Assembly (NCBI GenBank): GCA_002327445.1
Contig: DCWA01000047.1
Location: 1-62,186, forward strand
Length of the DNA stretch: 62,186 nt
Direction of reading: 5' to 3'
Origin: Desulfobacteraceae bacterium UBA2174
Lineage (GTDB): Bacteria > Desulfobacterota > Desulfobacteria > Desulfobacterales > UBA2174
The notes beneath the pieces are model-generated. The model was given only the letters and a program-made list of their open reading frames with translations, ran no database searches and had not been told where the DNA came from. Shown one piece after another: positions 36,801 to 44,516 of this stretch (positions within the stretch are counted from its first letter, which is position 1; each line of letters starts with the position of its first letter). The position numbers and the translations under genes are program-made.

Positions 36801-37402
36801 CGCTGCTGGCCCGGCTGGAGGTGGACGTGGCGCACTACGCCCGGCTGAAGATCGCCTCCGTCATTTTGGCCGGCACGGTGGAGCAGTACCGCGAAAAACA
36901 CCAGGGGCCGTTGATTGCGAGAGCCGGGGCGCTGTTTGCGCGGATGACCCTCGGCACCTTCGATCGCCTGCGGGCCGAGTACGACGACAAGGGCAACCCG
37001 GTGATGGTGGGCGTCCGGGCCGGCACCGGAGAAGGGGTGCCGGTGGAGGGGATGAGCGACGGGACAGCGGACCAGCTCTATCTGGCCCTGCGCCTGGCAA
37101 GCCTGGAGCGCTACCTGGAAGGCAGCGAGCCCCTGCCCTTTGTGGTGGACGACATCCTGCTGCGCTTCGACGACCGGCGGGCCCTGGCCACCCTGGAGGT
37201 GCTTTCGGACCTTGCCGCCAGGACCCAGGTGATCTTCTTCACCCACCACCGCCATCTGGTGGAACTGGCCGCCAGCCGCCTGGCGCCTTCTAGACTAGGC
37301 GTTCATGAGTTGGGCGCCGGAACCGGCCCTTTCCCCTTCAGCCTTCCTCCCTCAACGGAATCTCCCACTTCTTCATGTACTTCCACACCGCCGTGCGGCT
37401 GA
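33803..37402 (+). CDS. SMC/Rad50-type ATPase, YhaN-like
   Basis: The product has 1199 residues from GTG 33803, which overlaps the upstream TGA (GTGA); an earlier ATG lies inside the upstream gene. The N-terminus LRLVAYGPFTDASIDF and the Walker A VFGPNEAGKSSALRAL are typical of YhaN/RecF-like ATPases. The middle ~900 residues are heptad-rich coiled coil. The C-terminal half-site has MSDGTADQLYLALRLASLER (signature motif), PFVVDDILLRFDDRRAL (Walker B) and VIFFTHH. It pairs with the upstream nuclease, like YhaO-YhaN or SbcCD. Its last 65 bases overlap the convergent sigma-54 activator gene, and the terminal ~30 residues look non-conserved. Confidence 0.9.
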   Translation: MKIRTLRLVAYGPFTDASIDFSDPATDFHLVFGPNEAGKSSALRALRHLLFGIPPQTADNFRHPYPSLRIGASLAAADGRTIEFIRRKGKAKTLRAADDEAVLPDDALAPFLGGIDPPVFEQMFAIGHEDLVRGGQEIACGKGRIGEALFAAGAGLIRLHAVQQGLEQECAALFKPGGSTPRINQSLAAFKEVRRKQTETLLNERTWQTHHQALAEARDRMQQVRQSLAEIKQQAARLRRIRDGLPAMARRKEIAAALAGLENVPDLPDDFGEKRREAERDLGIAARDLERSRQLTESLGRRIEALAVPDALIQQAAAVEAVQHELGSYRKAQKDRPGLHGRMRTLQQQAAEKLAQIERDLSVEAADALRLSPAAVAEIQRLATAFERLTVRLESAATQRKKIENQHRLLERERASMPAPANVTALEAALQAAVDAGAMDNRVADLRAAAESMEGELQRGLLRQTLWNGPLAEIDALACPARETVERFDTLFTDARRRIEKLRDEKAAAQDEITRIQVELEAMQRAHQVPAESDLVAARSLRESGWALVRRRLAGEAVADADGFVGHFEGAAGLADAFEDSMRRADHIADRLRHEAERVSRKELLAARDRQFQEALTEIEKRLGAALEEHGSLEARWQDAWKPARIIPLSPPEMMAWLGGMEALRAKLSEWRKARTLMETAARTQSELESGLRQALVAAGVPPPAGGIPLSTIVQEARSHVKASHDARTQMASVDKALLQLGGERQEAAAAIAELETTLAGWRQDWRSSVARIGIDAAAGPAAALAVIDSLKEAAGLVREADDFRKRIDGIDRDATGFENRVGELVRSLAPELAAEPCDRAAELLNARLTAARQKDAERRSLTQQLAAAQKEGTDAEKRISRGTAAIEALCKEAACAGADALGEVERQAQARKALLAERNEVEKRLLDLGAGATVDAFVAEASAVAADGIGPEIEDLELEIERLEQERSALDQAIGTRKAELQRMDGSSEAAACAETAEALLARLEVDVAHYARLKIASVILAGTVEQYREKHQGPLIARAGALFARMTLGTFDRLRAEYDDKGNPVMVGVRAGTGEGVPVEGMSDGTADQLYLALRLASLERYLEGSEPLPFVVDDILLRFDDRRALATLEVLSDLAARTQVIFFTHHRHLVELAASRLAPSRLGVHELGAGTGPFPFSLPPSTESPTSSCTSTPPCG

Positions 37403-38741
37403 TGCCCAGGCGCCGGGCGGCCTCGGCCTTGTTCCAGGCGCTGGCATCGAGCAGCTCCACCAGCCGCTGCCGGGTCAGGTCCCGGCCGGCCCGGTAATGA
37501 TGCGGCAGGCCGGCCGCCGGGGACAGCGGGGCCAGGCGGTTGCCCAGTCGGATTTCCGCCGGCAGGTCGCGGGTGTCGATTTCCTCGTGCCGGCAAATGA
37601 CGAAGGCGTGCTCGATGGCGTTTTCCAGTTCGCGCACGTTGCCCGGCCAGGGATAGTCGAGCAAGTGGCGCATCGCCGCCTGGTTGACGCAGCGGATCTG
37701 CTTGCCCGTGGCCTGGTTCTGGCGGTCGATGAAATGGCTGATGAGCAGCGGGATGTCCTCGCGGCGCTCCCGCAGCGGGGGCAGGCTGAGGGGAAACACC
37801 TTGAGCCGGTAGTAGAGGTCTTCGCGGAAGGTGCCCTGCTGCACCAGGGCGTATAGATCCCGGTGGGTGGCGGCGATGACCCGGATGTCGATCTTGCGGC
37901 GCCGGGAATCGCCCACCCGCTCGATTTCCCGCTCCTGGAGCACCCGCAGCAGTTTGACCTGGATGAAGGGGCTCAGTTCGCCGATCTCGTCCAGAAAAAT
38001 CGTTCCCCCGTCAGCCTCCTCGAACCGCCCTACCCGGTCGCGATGCGCCCCGGTGAAGGCCCCGCGCATGTGGCCGAAGAGTTCGCTTTCCAGAAGGGTT
38101 TCCGACAGGGCGCTGCAGTTGACCGTCACCAGCGGCTGGGCCGCCACGTCGCTGTTGTAGTGGATCGCCGCGGCCACCAGTTCCTTGCCCGTGCCGCTTT
38201 CGCCGTGGATCAGGACCGTGGCCCGGCTGGCGGCCGCGGCCCGGATGGCGTCGAAGACATCCTGCATGCCCTTGCTCTTGCCGATGATGTTGGCGAAACG
38301 GAAGCGCTCCTCGAGCCGCTGGAGCGCCGCATCGGCCGCCTGGCGGGCTCTCTTGAGCTCGGTGAGGTCGGTGACGGTCTCCACCGCGCCGATGATCTTT
38401 CCCGCATCGTCGCGCACGGCGCGGGCATTCTTGATCACCGGCACGCTGTGCCCGTCGCGGTGCTGCAGCAGGCACTCGTTGTCCTCGGCCCGGCCCTCGC
38501 TGAGCAATCCGCAGGCGTGGTGGTCCACCGGGCAGTCGCGGCCGAAGCATCGGCTGCAACCCAGGATGCGGCAGGTCTGACCCAGCGCCTCGGCGGCCGG
38601 GTAGCCACAGATGCGCTCCATCGCCGGATTCCAGGAGGTGATGTGGCCGTCGGCGTCCAGAGTGAAGACACCGTCGGCCATGGATTCGATGATCTGGGTG
38701 AGAAAGCGGGTGTTCCAGAGGGCATGGATTTTTTCGGACAT
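37338..38741 (-). CDS. Sigma-54-dependent activator with cysteine-rich PAS domain
   Basis: The product has 467 residues. The PAS domain (about 10-130) has GVFTLDADGHITSWNPAMER followed by a cysteine cluster (C-x4-C-x2-C-x4-C-x6-C, residues about 56-76), which could bind a metal or Fe-S centre or sense redox. The AAA+ domain has HGESGTGKELVAAAIHY (Walker A), the ELFGHMRGAFTGA loop that contacts sigma-54, and GGTIFLDEIGE (Walker B). The C-terminal Fis-type HTH is NKAEAARRLGISRTAVWKYM. It is divergent from the flavoprotein operon at 39020 and probably controls it. Confidence 0.95.
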   Translation of the reverse strand: MSEKIHALWNTRFLTQIIESMADGVFTLDADGHITSWNPAMERICGYPAAEALGQTCRILGCSRCFGRDCPVDHHACGLLSEGRAEDNECLLQHRDGHSVPVIKNARAVRDDAGKIIGAVETVTDLTELKRARQAADAALQRLEERFRFANIIGKSKGMQDVFDAIRAAAASRATVLIHGESGTGKELVAAAIHYNSDVAAQPLVTVNCSALSETLLESELFGHMRGAFTGAHRDRVGRFEEADGGTIFLDEIGELSPFIQVKLLRVLQEREIERVGDSRRRKIDIRVIAATHRDLYALVQQGTFREDLYYRLKVFPLSLPPLRERREDIPLLISHFIDRQNQATGKQIRCVNQAAMRHLLDYPWPGNVRELENAIEHAFVICRHEEIDTRDLPAEIRLGNRLAPLSPAAGLPHHYRAGRDLTRQRLVELLDASAWNKAEAARRLGISRTAVWKYMKKWEIPLREEG

Positions 38742-38777
38742 GCCGTATCTCCGATGCGCTACCCGTTGACGTCAAAA

Positions 38778-38812
38778 CGTTACCTTACGTTACCGGATGA
38801 TTTTAGGTAACG
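38778..38812. promoter_or_regulatory. Repeated CGTTACC sites between the activator and the flavoprotein operon
   Basis: Two direct copies of CGTTACC (38778-38784, 38788-38794) are followed by the inverted copy GGTAACG (38806-38812). They lie 37-71 bases upstream of the activator start and over 200 bases upstream of the divergent operon, the place for enhancer sites of a Fis-HTH activator. A weak -24/-12-like TGGCAC near 38925 is not good enough to call. Confidence 0.6.
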
Positions 38813-39019
38813 CCTCGGATTCTGTCAAGCAAAGGCGCCGGTCGAGGCCGAAATAAATTGGATTTGATTGAATTTCAATTTGTTGCGGAATCGTTGGACC
38901 GGTTTTTCCATCCACGGGCCAAGCTGGCACAAATCGTGTATCGCTGGGATGGCGATCATCCACCGCCCGAAACCGTTCTGGAGGTTGAGAGGCGACACCC
39001 CACAGCATGGAGGCAGCCG

Positions 39020-40930
39020 ATGCAAGACCTGTTCACCCCGATGACCCTCGGCCCGTTGACCCTGGCGAACCGTTTTGTCTTCCCGCCCATCAAGACCGCT
39101 TCCGGGACCCCCCGGGGCAAGGTCACCGACCGTCACCTCACCTTCTACCGGCAGATCGCCCACAACGGTCCGGGTGTCGTGATTCTCGAACCGGTGGCCG
39201 TCACCGCCGACGGCAAGGAGCATCCCAAGCAGCTTTGCGTGCACCTGGACGACAGCGTCGCCGAGCTGAAAAAAATCGTCGCGGTAATCCATGAAGAGAA
39301 CCGGCTCGCCTGCCTGCACCTGAACCACGGCGGGGCGGCCGCCAACCCCAAGGCAAGCGGGACACCGCCGCGGGCGCCGTCGGTGTTCACCTGCACCAGC
39401 GTCGGGGTGCCGGCCGAAGCGCTGACCGGGGAGCAGATCGACGCCATCGTCGACGGCTATCGCCTCGCGGCGCAGCGGGCGGTCGAGGCCGGTTTCGATC
39501 TGATCGAAGTCCAGGCCGGCCACGGCTACCTCGTCTCCCAATTTCTCAATGCCAAGATCAACCGCCGCCAGGACGCGTATGGAACCGACCGGCGGTTGTT
39601 TGCCACCCGGGTCCTGCAGGCCGTCAAGGCGGGAGCGCCGCGGATGCCCATGATCGTGCGCATCGCCGGCAGTGAGATGTCTCCGGAATTCGGCATCGCC
39701 CCGGACGACCTGGCGCCAATGCTCACGCTGGCGCAGGACGCCGGCGCCCTGGCGATCCACGTGGGCATGGGCACTTCCTGCTTCAGCCCGCCCTGGTACT
39801 TTCACCACTCGAGCCTGCCGGAAAAGCCCCAGAACGACGCCCTGGCCTGGGTGCGCGCCCAGACGCGGCTGCCGCTGATCGCCGCCGGCCGCATGGGACG
39901 CGCCGACCGGGTCAAGTCGCTGCGGGAATCGGGCCTGATGGACCTGGTGGCCCTGGGCCGCCCCCTCATCGCCGACCCGCAACTGATCGAAAAGTGGTCC
40001 CGCCAGGATTACCGCGAAGTCGCCGCCTGCGGCTACTGTCTGCAAGGATGCCTGCATCGCGTGCGCAACGGCGAGCCCATCGGCTGCAACCTCAACCCGG
40101 AAATCGGCAACCCGCCGCTGGGGCAAACCGCCAAACCCCTCAAGGTCCTGGTGGCCGGCGGTGGACCGGCCGGGATGAGCGCGGCGCTCTACCTGGCCCG
40201 CCGGGGGCACAGCGTGACCATGGCTGAAAAGGGGGATCGCCTGGGCGGGCAGTTCAACCTGGCCTGGCAGGCCCCGGGCAAGAAAACGATGCAGGACGGC
40301 CTCGACAACCTGCAACACCATGTCCGGGCAGAGGTGGAAAGCGTCCTGACGGGACGAGCGGTGGACGCCGCTCTGGTGCGCGACCTGGCGCCGGGCTTGC
40401 TGGTGTGGGCCACCGGAGCGGTTCAGAATATCCCGGCCATCGAGGGCCTGGCGGACCAGTACCGGATGACGTCCATCGAGTATTTCGCCGGCCTCAAGGA
40501 AGTGCGGGGGCCGCGAGTCCTGGTGATCGGCGCCGGCCGCACCGGCCTGGAAATCGCGGAAAAACTCGGGGCCGCCGGCTTCGAGGTGGTGGCCACGAAG
40601 CGCACCGACCCCATCGGCTCCATGATGGAAGTCATCACCAAGAATCTCATGCTGATGCGGCTGGGCAAACTCTCCAACGTGACCCTGATGCCCCATACCG
40701 CCGTCAAGCAGTTCCGGGCGGACGGCGTGGAAGTGGTCCAGGACGACCAGCCCGAGGTCCTGAAGCCGTTTCAAACCGTCATCCTCGCCTCGGGCATGCG
40801 GCCGGCCCCGGGGCCGGAGGCCGAGCTGCGCCAGCCGGTGCCCGCGGTGGAGGTCATCGGCGATGCCGCCGAGGTGATGGACATCTACGCCGCGGTGCAC
40901 GCCGGCTATGCCACCGCGCTGAAATACTAG
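39020..40930 (+). CDS. Old-yellow-enzyme-type Fe-S flavoprotein (NADH:flavin oxidoreductase/2,4-dienoyl-CoA reductase-like)
   Basis: The product has 636 residues from ATG 39020, which follows GGAGG; a frame continues upstream to 38858 without a good site. Residues about 1-330 form the FMN-binding TIM barrel (FTPMTLGPLTLANRFVFPPI, GHGYLVSQFLNAKINRRQD, YGTD). CGYCLQGC...GC supplies ligands for a 4Fe-4S cluster. The C-terminal part has two dinucleotide folds (VLVAGGGPAGMSAALYLARR, VLVIGAGRTGLEIAEKLG) for FAD and NAD(P)H. Relatives include 2,4-dienoyl-CoA reductase and trimethylamine dehydrogenase. Substrate is unknown. It is the first gene of the operon leading to the RamA-like activator. Confidence 0.9.
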   Translation: MQDLFTPMTLGPLTLANRFVFPPIKTASGTPRGKVTDRHLTFYRQIAHNGPGVVILEPVAVTADGKEHPKQLCVHLDDSVAELKKIVAVIHEENRLACLHLNHGGAAANPKASGTPPRAPSVFTCTSVGVPAEALTGEQIDAIVDGYRLAAQRAVEAGFDLIEVQAGHGYLVSQFLNAKINRRQDAYGTDRRLFATRVLQAVKAGAPRMPMIVRIAGSEMSPEFGIAPDDLAPMLTLAQDAGALAIHVGMGTSCFSPPWYFHHSSLPEKPQNDALAWVRAQTRLPLIAAGRMGRADRVKSLRESGLMDLVALGRPLIADPQLIEKWSRQDYREVAACGYCLQGCLHRVRNGEPIGCNLNPEIGNPPLGQTAKPLKVLVAGGGPAGMSAALYLARRGHSVTMAEKGDRLGGQFNLAWQAPGKKTMQDGLDNLQHHVRAEVESVLTGRAVDAALVRDLAPGLLVWATGAVQNIPAIEGLADQYRMTSIEYFAGLKEVRGPRVLVIGAGRTGLEIAEKLGAAGFEVVATKRTDPIGSMMEVITKNLMLMRLGKLSNVTLMPHTAVKQFRADGVEVVQDDQPEVLKPFQTVILASGMRPAPGPEAELRQPVPAVEVIGDAAEVMDIYAAVHAGYATALKY

Positions 40931-40940
40931 GAGGTTTGAC

Positions 40941-41600
40941 ATGGCCGAGACTTCATTCGCCGATATCTCCATCGTCTCCTGCGGGACCCTGAGCCTGGAG
41001 CTGAACCACTTGCAGCAGGAAGGCCTCATCGATCCGGCCCAGATTCTCTACACCACCCCGGGGCTGCACCAGGACATCCACGAGCTGGAACGCCAACTGG
41101 TGCGCCAGATCCAGAAGGCCAAGGAAAAGACCGACAAGGTGCTCGTGGTCTATGGCGGCAAGTTCTGTTACGTCAACGCCGACGAGCCGACCCGCCAGAT
41201 GCGCAACATCATCGCCGAACAGGGCACTGGCGTGGCCCGGATCGAAGCCACCCACTGCATGGACATGCTCGCCAGCGAGGCGGAACGGACCGCCATCGCC
41301 CGGGAGGTGGCCGGCGGCGAGCCGGTTTGGTGGATGACCCCGGGATGGGTGAAGTTTCGCAAGCTGGTCTTCAAGGGATGGGACAAGGGTCTGGCCAACG
41401 AGAATTTCCCGCGCCACACCGGCGGCGCCATCGTCCTGGACGCCATCGGCTACCTGGACCAATTCATGGCCGAAAAGCCCGAGGAATTCCTTGAATACTG
41501 CGACTGGATGGGAATCCCGATGGTCGCCTACCCCGTGACCTTCGACCGTTTCCTTTCCCTGCTGGCCGACCAGGCGCGCAAGCTTCACGGCCAGTCTTGA
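40941..41600 (+). CDS. DUF1638 protein
   Basis: The product has 219 residues. Family sequences include IVSCGTLSLELNHLQQEG, LHQDIHELERQL, VVYGGKFCYVN, IEATHCMDMLAS and WWMTPGWVKFRK. Conserved cysteines and histidines (SCG, FCY, THCMD) suggest metal binding. DUF1638 genes are, from memory, frequent companions of corrinoid methyltransferase and RamA-type activator genes in anaerobes, which fits here. It follows the flavoprotein by 10 bases with AGGAGG upstream. No reaction is established to my knowledge. Confidence 0.85.
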   Translation: MAETSFADISIVSCGTLSLELNHLQQEGLIDPAQILYTTPGLHQDIHELERQLVRQIQKAKEKTDKVLVVYGGKFCYVNADEPTRQMRNIIAEQGTGVARIEATHCMDMLASEAERTAIAREVAGGEPVWWMTPGWVKFRKLVFKGWDKGLANENFPRHTGGAIVLDAIGYLDQFMAEKPEEFLEYCDWMGIPMVAYPVTFDRFLSLLADQARKLHGQS

Positions 41601-41651
41601 ACCGGTGGTTCGCCAGCGGGCGTCGGACGCCGCCCGCCGGCAGCTGGAAAA

Positions 41652-41966
41652 ATGATGACGATGCATTCAGACAACCTCGAAACCAGTCCGCTCTGGATAC
41701 CCGACATCCAGAGCGGCATGTTTGCCAGCCGACCGCCGCTCAGGCCGAACCGCATCGGCCTGAGCGTGGTGCGCCTCAAGCGCATCGACGGCGGCATCAA
41801 TCATACCTCGGGGATAGACGTCTTTGACGGCACGCCGCTGCGCGACATCAAGCCGTACATCCAGGATCTGGATGTCAAAACCGATGCCAACTACGGATGG
41901 CTGGAGGATATCGAAGACCGCGATCATCTCCTGCTTCACATCAAAGGCATTCCCCATGGGTATTGA
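41652..41966 (+). CDS. Truncated TrmO/TsaA-like protein
   Basis: The product has 104 residues. FASRPPLRPNRIGLSVVRL, then HTSGIDVFDGTPLRDIKPYI, matches the C-terminal half of the TrmO (TsaA/UPF0066) beta-barrel tRNA methyltransferase family: RPNPIGLS and DGTPxxDIKPY are its signature. The N-terminal strands that normally complete the barrel and bind S-adenosylmethionine are missing; it starts MHSDNLETSPLWIPDIQSGM. It is embedded in a redox operon, so a role other than tRNA modification is likely. Start at 41652 or the ATG at 41661. Confidence 0.75.
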   Translation: MMTMHSDNLETSPLWIPDIQSGMFASRPPLRPNRIGLSVVRLKRIDGGINHTSGIDVFDGTPLRDIKPYIQDLDVKTDANYGWLEDIEDRDHLLLHIKGIPHGY

Positions 41967-42044
41967 CTGAATCTGCGCAAGGCCAGGATCGTTTCCTGGC
42001 GCCTCCCGACGCTCGCAACGAAACCCGTACAAGGAGAATCCGGA

Positions 42045-43376
42045 ATGGAAGAACGCGATGTCATCATCATCGGTGGCGGGCCATCCGGCCGCACCATTGT
42101 TCACATGCTGCACCACTCGGGCCGAAAATTCTCGGTCACGTTGATCAAGGACGAGAAGGTCAATGCCAATCGCTGCGCGGTGCCCTATGGGATTTCCGGC
42201 CAAAAGCCGATCGAGGCCTTCCAGGTCTCCAATGGCCTGATCACCGATTTCGGCGCCGAACTCGTCATCGACCGCGTCACGAAGATCGATCCGCCAGCGC
42301 ACCGGGTCCACACCGAATGCGGACGCACCTTCGGCTACCGCCACCTGGTATTTGCCACCGGCGCCCGGCCGATCATCCCGCCGATTCCCGGCGTGGCCTC
42401 CGAGGCCGTTATTTCCGTGCGCTCCATCGACGATCTGGCCCGCCTGCGGCAGCAGGCCTCGCAAAGCCGGCAGGCCGTGGTGGTCGGCGGCGGGTACATA
42501 GGGGTGGAAGTGGCCGTGGTGTTGCGCCAGATGGGTCTGGAAGTGGTCATCGTCGAAATGATGCCACAGGTTCTCATGGCCACCACCGAGCCCGAATTCA
42601 TCACCAAGGTGGAAGATTTGCTGGATGGGAAGGGAATCCGGCTTCTGGGAAATCAAAAGGTCGTGGGGATCGATTCCAAACCGGACCGGAGCGTTGACGT
42701 CCGGCTGGAAAGTGGAACCGTTTTGCCGGCGGACCTCGTCGTTCTGGCGGTGGGCGTGATCCCCAACACGGAGCTGGCAGCCGACGCCGGAATCCGCTCC
42801 ACCCGCCTGGGGATCTGCGTGAACGAGGCCATGCGCACCAGCGCAGAAGACGTCTATGCCTGCGGGGACTGCGCCGAAAAGAAGTCGTTTGTCACCGGAG
42901 GGCCGACCCGCGGCGAATTCGGCACCAACGCCGTCTTCATGGCCAAGATCGCAGCGCAGAACATTCTGGGGCATTCCAGGCGGTTTCCCGGCGTGATCAA
43001 TGCCAACGCCACCGCCATTTACGGCCTGAGCCTCGGCTCGGCCGGCTTGACGGAAAAAATGGCCCGGGACGCGGGCATCGAGACGGTGACCGGAATCTCC
43101 AAGGTGATGGACAAATACCCGATGATGGACCACGTCGGTACCATCGACACCAAGCTGGTGTTCAACCGGAAGGACCGCAAGCTGGTGGGCGGAAGCTTCC
43201 TGCGTGCCGACAACTGCACGGCCCAGAATGTCGACTTCATCTCGTTTGCCATCCAGATGGGAGCGACCATCGACGACCTGATGGATTACCAGTATGCCAC
43301 CCATCCGGAGTTGGCCGCCAAGCCGTCGGACAACATTTACACCTTTGCGGCCAAGGATGCCTTGAGCAACCTCTAG
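42045..43376 (+). CDS. FAD/NAD(P)-dependent oxidoreductase, CoA-disulfide reductase/NADH oxidase-like
   Basis: The product has 443 residues. VIIIGGGPSGRTIVHMLHHS is the FAD site. NRCAVPYGISGQ holds the single redox cysteine typical of CoA-disulfide reductase and NADH oxidase. VVVGGGYIGVEVAVVLRQMG is the NAD(P) site, and VNEAMRTSAEDVYACGDCAE the second FAD motif. The dimerisation domain follows. It could deliver electrons to the two downstream thioredoxins or to the RamA-like protein. AAGGAGAATCCGGA precedes the ATG. Confidence 0.9.
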   Translation: MEERDVIIIGGGPSGRTIVHMLHHSGRKFSVTLIKDEKVNANRCAVPYGISGQKPIEAFQVSNGLITDFGAELVIDRVTKIDPPAHRVHTECGRTFGYRHLVFATGARPIIPPIPGVASEAVISVRSIDDLARLRQQASQSRQAVVVGGGYIGVEVAVVLRQMGLEVVIVEMMPQVLMATTEPEFITKVEDLLDGKGIRLLGNQKVVGIDSKPDRSVDVRLESGTVLPADLVVLAVGVIPNTELAADAGIRSTRLGICVNEAMRTSAEDVYACGDCAEKKSFVTGGPTRGEFGTNAVFMAKIAAQNILGHSRRFPGVINANATAIYGLSLGSAGLTEKMARDAGIETVTGISKVMDKYPMMDHVGTIDTKLVFNRKDRKLVGGSFLRADNCTAQNVDFISFAIQMGATIDDLMDYQYATHPELAAKPSDNIYTFAAKDALSNL

Positions 43377-43399
43377 CAACGGTGGGGCCCGGGAGAACC

Positions 43400-43762
43400 A
43401 TGCCACAGCAGGTGCTTCAATTGGCGGGCGAGGCGGTGCAGGCGGCCATCGAAGGCGCCGAAGTGCCGGTGCTGATCGATTTCAGCACCTCATGGTGCCT
43501 CCCGTGCCGCCGGCAGCAACCCGTCACGCAGCAGGTCGCCCGTAGAATGGGCCCCAGGGCACGGGTCTACACGGTGGATATTGACGGGAATCGATCCGTG
43601 GCGGTGCAGTTGAACATCCACAGCATCCCGACCTTGATCGTCTTTTCCGCCGCCATCGAGCGGGAACGCTTGATCGGTGTCCAGTCCGCCGAAACACTGG
43701 TGCGGGCATTGAACCGGTGGGTGGCGCATCCAGCGCCCGCCGAAGAGCATCGAGAGGCATGA
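43400..43762 (+). CDS. Thioredoxin-like protein (WCLPC)
   Basis: The product has 120 residues, a thioredoxin fold with the active site SWCLPCRRQQP and cis-proline loop SIPTLIVF. Leu-Pro in the active site in place of Gly-Pro suggests a changed redox potential or partner. It starts at ATG 43400 behind GGGAGA, 23 bases after the flavoprotein stop. Confidence 0.9.
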   Translation: MPQQVLQLAGEAVQAAIEGAEVPVLIDFSTSWCLPCRRQQPVTQQVARRMGPRARVYTVDIDGNRSVAVQLNIHSIPTLIVFSAAIERERLIGVQSAETLVRALNRWVAHPAPAEEHREA

Positions 43763-43881
43763 TGGCCCCCTGCGGTTATCCCGGCTGCCCCGGGGCATCG
43801 GTGCGGCCGCCGCTCCATCCCCTGTCGTCAGCCGATTCGGGCCGCATGGGCGGCCCCTGAAACCGATCCCCGCCGGACTGA

Positions 43882-43914
43882 TTGACAATGAACCGGCGGA
43901 TGCGTAGCTATATT
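43882..43914 (+). promoter_or_regulatory. Weak candidate promoter for trxA
   Basis: TTGACA (43882-43887) and TATATT (43909-43914) lie in the 260-base gap before trxA, but the spacing (21 bp) is long. The gap otherwise holds nothing recognisable, so an internal promoter is plausible but unproven. Confidence 0.3.
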
Positions 43915-44022
43915 GCCAATTTTGATCCACTCATAAAAATTGATTTTCAACTTTTTACGAATTTGTAAACCTTGGAGGGCGGCCCTGCGCCGCCCGCGAA
44001 ACGTGAAAAAAGGAGCCATGCG

Positions 44023-44385
44023 ATGAGTGAGAATGTGATCGAAGTCAACGACGGCAACTTTCAAACCGAAATCCTCGACGCGGGGAAACCCGCCCTGGTG
44101 GACTTCTGGGCGCCGTGGTGCGGCCCGTGCAAGGCCATCGGTCCGGTGGTGGCCAAGTTGGCCGAAAAATACGGCACCGAGGTGCGTTTTGCCAAAATGA
44201 ACGTCGACGACAGCCCCATCACGCCGAGCCGCTACGGCATCAAGGCCATTCCCACCCTCCTGTTCTTCAATGGTGGCAAGCTGGTGGACCAGATCGTCGG
44301 CATGGTGGGCGCCGGCCAGATCGAGTCGACGCTGCGCAAAATCCAGTCCGGCGAAAGCATCGCTCCGCCGTTTCAGATGCACTAA
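44023..44385 (+). CDS. trxA: Thioredoxin
   Basis: The product has 120 residues with the standard active site DFWAPWCGPCKAIGPVV, VDDSPITPSRYGIKAIPTLL (cis-Pro) and GMVGAGQIESTLRKI. It is intact, and AAAAGGAGCC precedes the ATG. Together with the flavoproteins and the second thioredoxin it suggests a thiol-based electron path serving this operon. Confidence 0.95.
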   Translation: MSENVIEVNDGNFQTEILDAGKPALVDFWAPWCGPCKAIGPVVAKLAEKYGTEVRFAKMNVDDSPITPSRYGIKAIPTLLFFNGGKLVDQIVGMVGAGQIESTLRKIQSGESIAPPFQMH

Positions 44386-44516
44386 AATAAATCCAAACCC
44401 CCAGCCGGCGACGCATGGCGGGCGAACAGGCTGCGAGACGAGCAACCCATCGTCGCCGTAGTAGAAACATCGGTTCCCCAGCCGATCAAGGATCCCCAAC
44501 CGAGGAGAAATCGTTC

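Noticed and set aside
38915..38945. Possible sigma-54 promoter (TGGCAC) before the flavoprotein operon
   Set aside because: The -12 element at correct spacing reads GTGTA in place of TTGCA, too weak to call.
38825..41029. 734-codon minus-strand frame opposite the flavoprotein gene
   Set aside because: Antisense shadow; the plus strand has FMN, Fe-S and FAD motifs.
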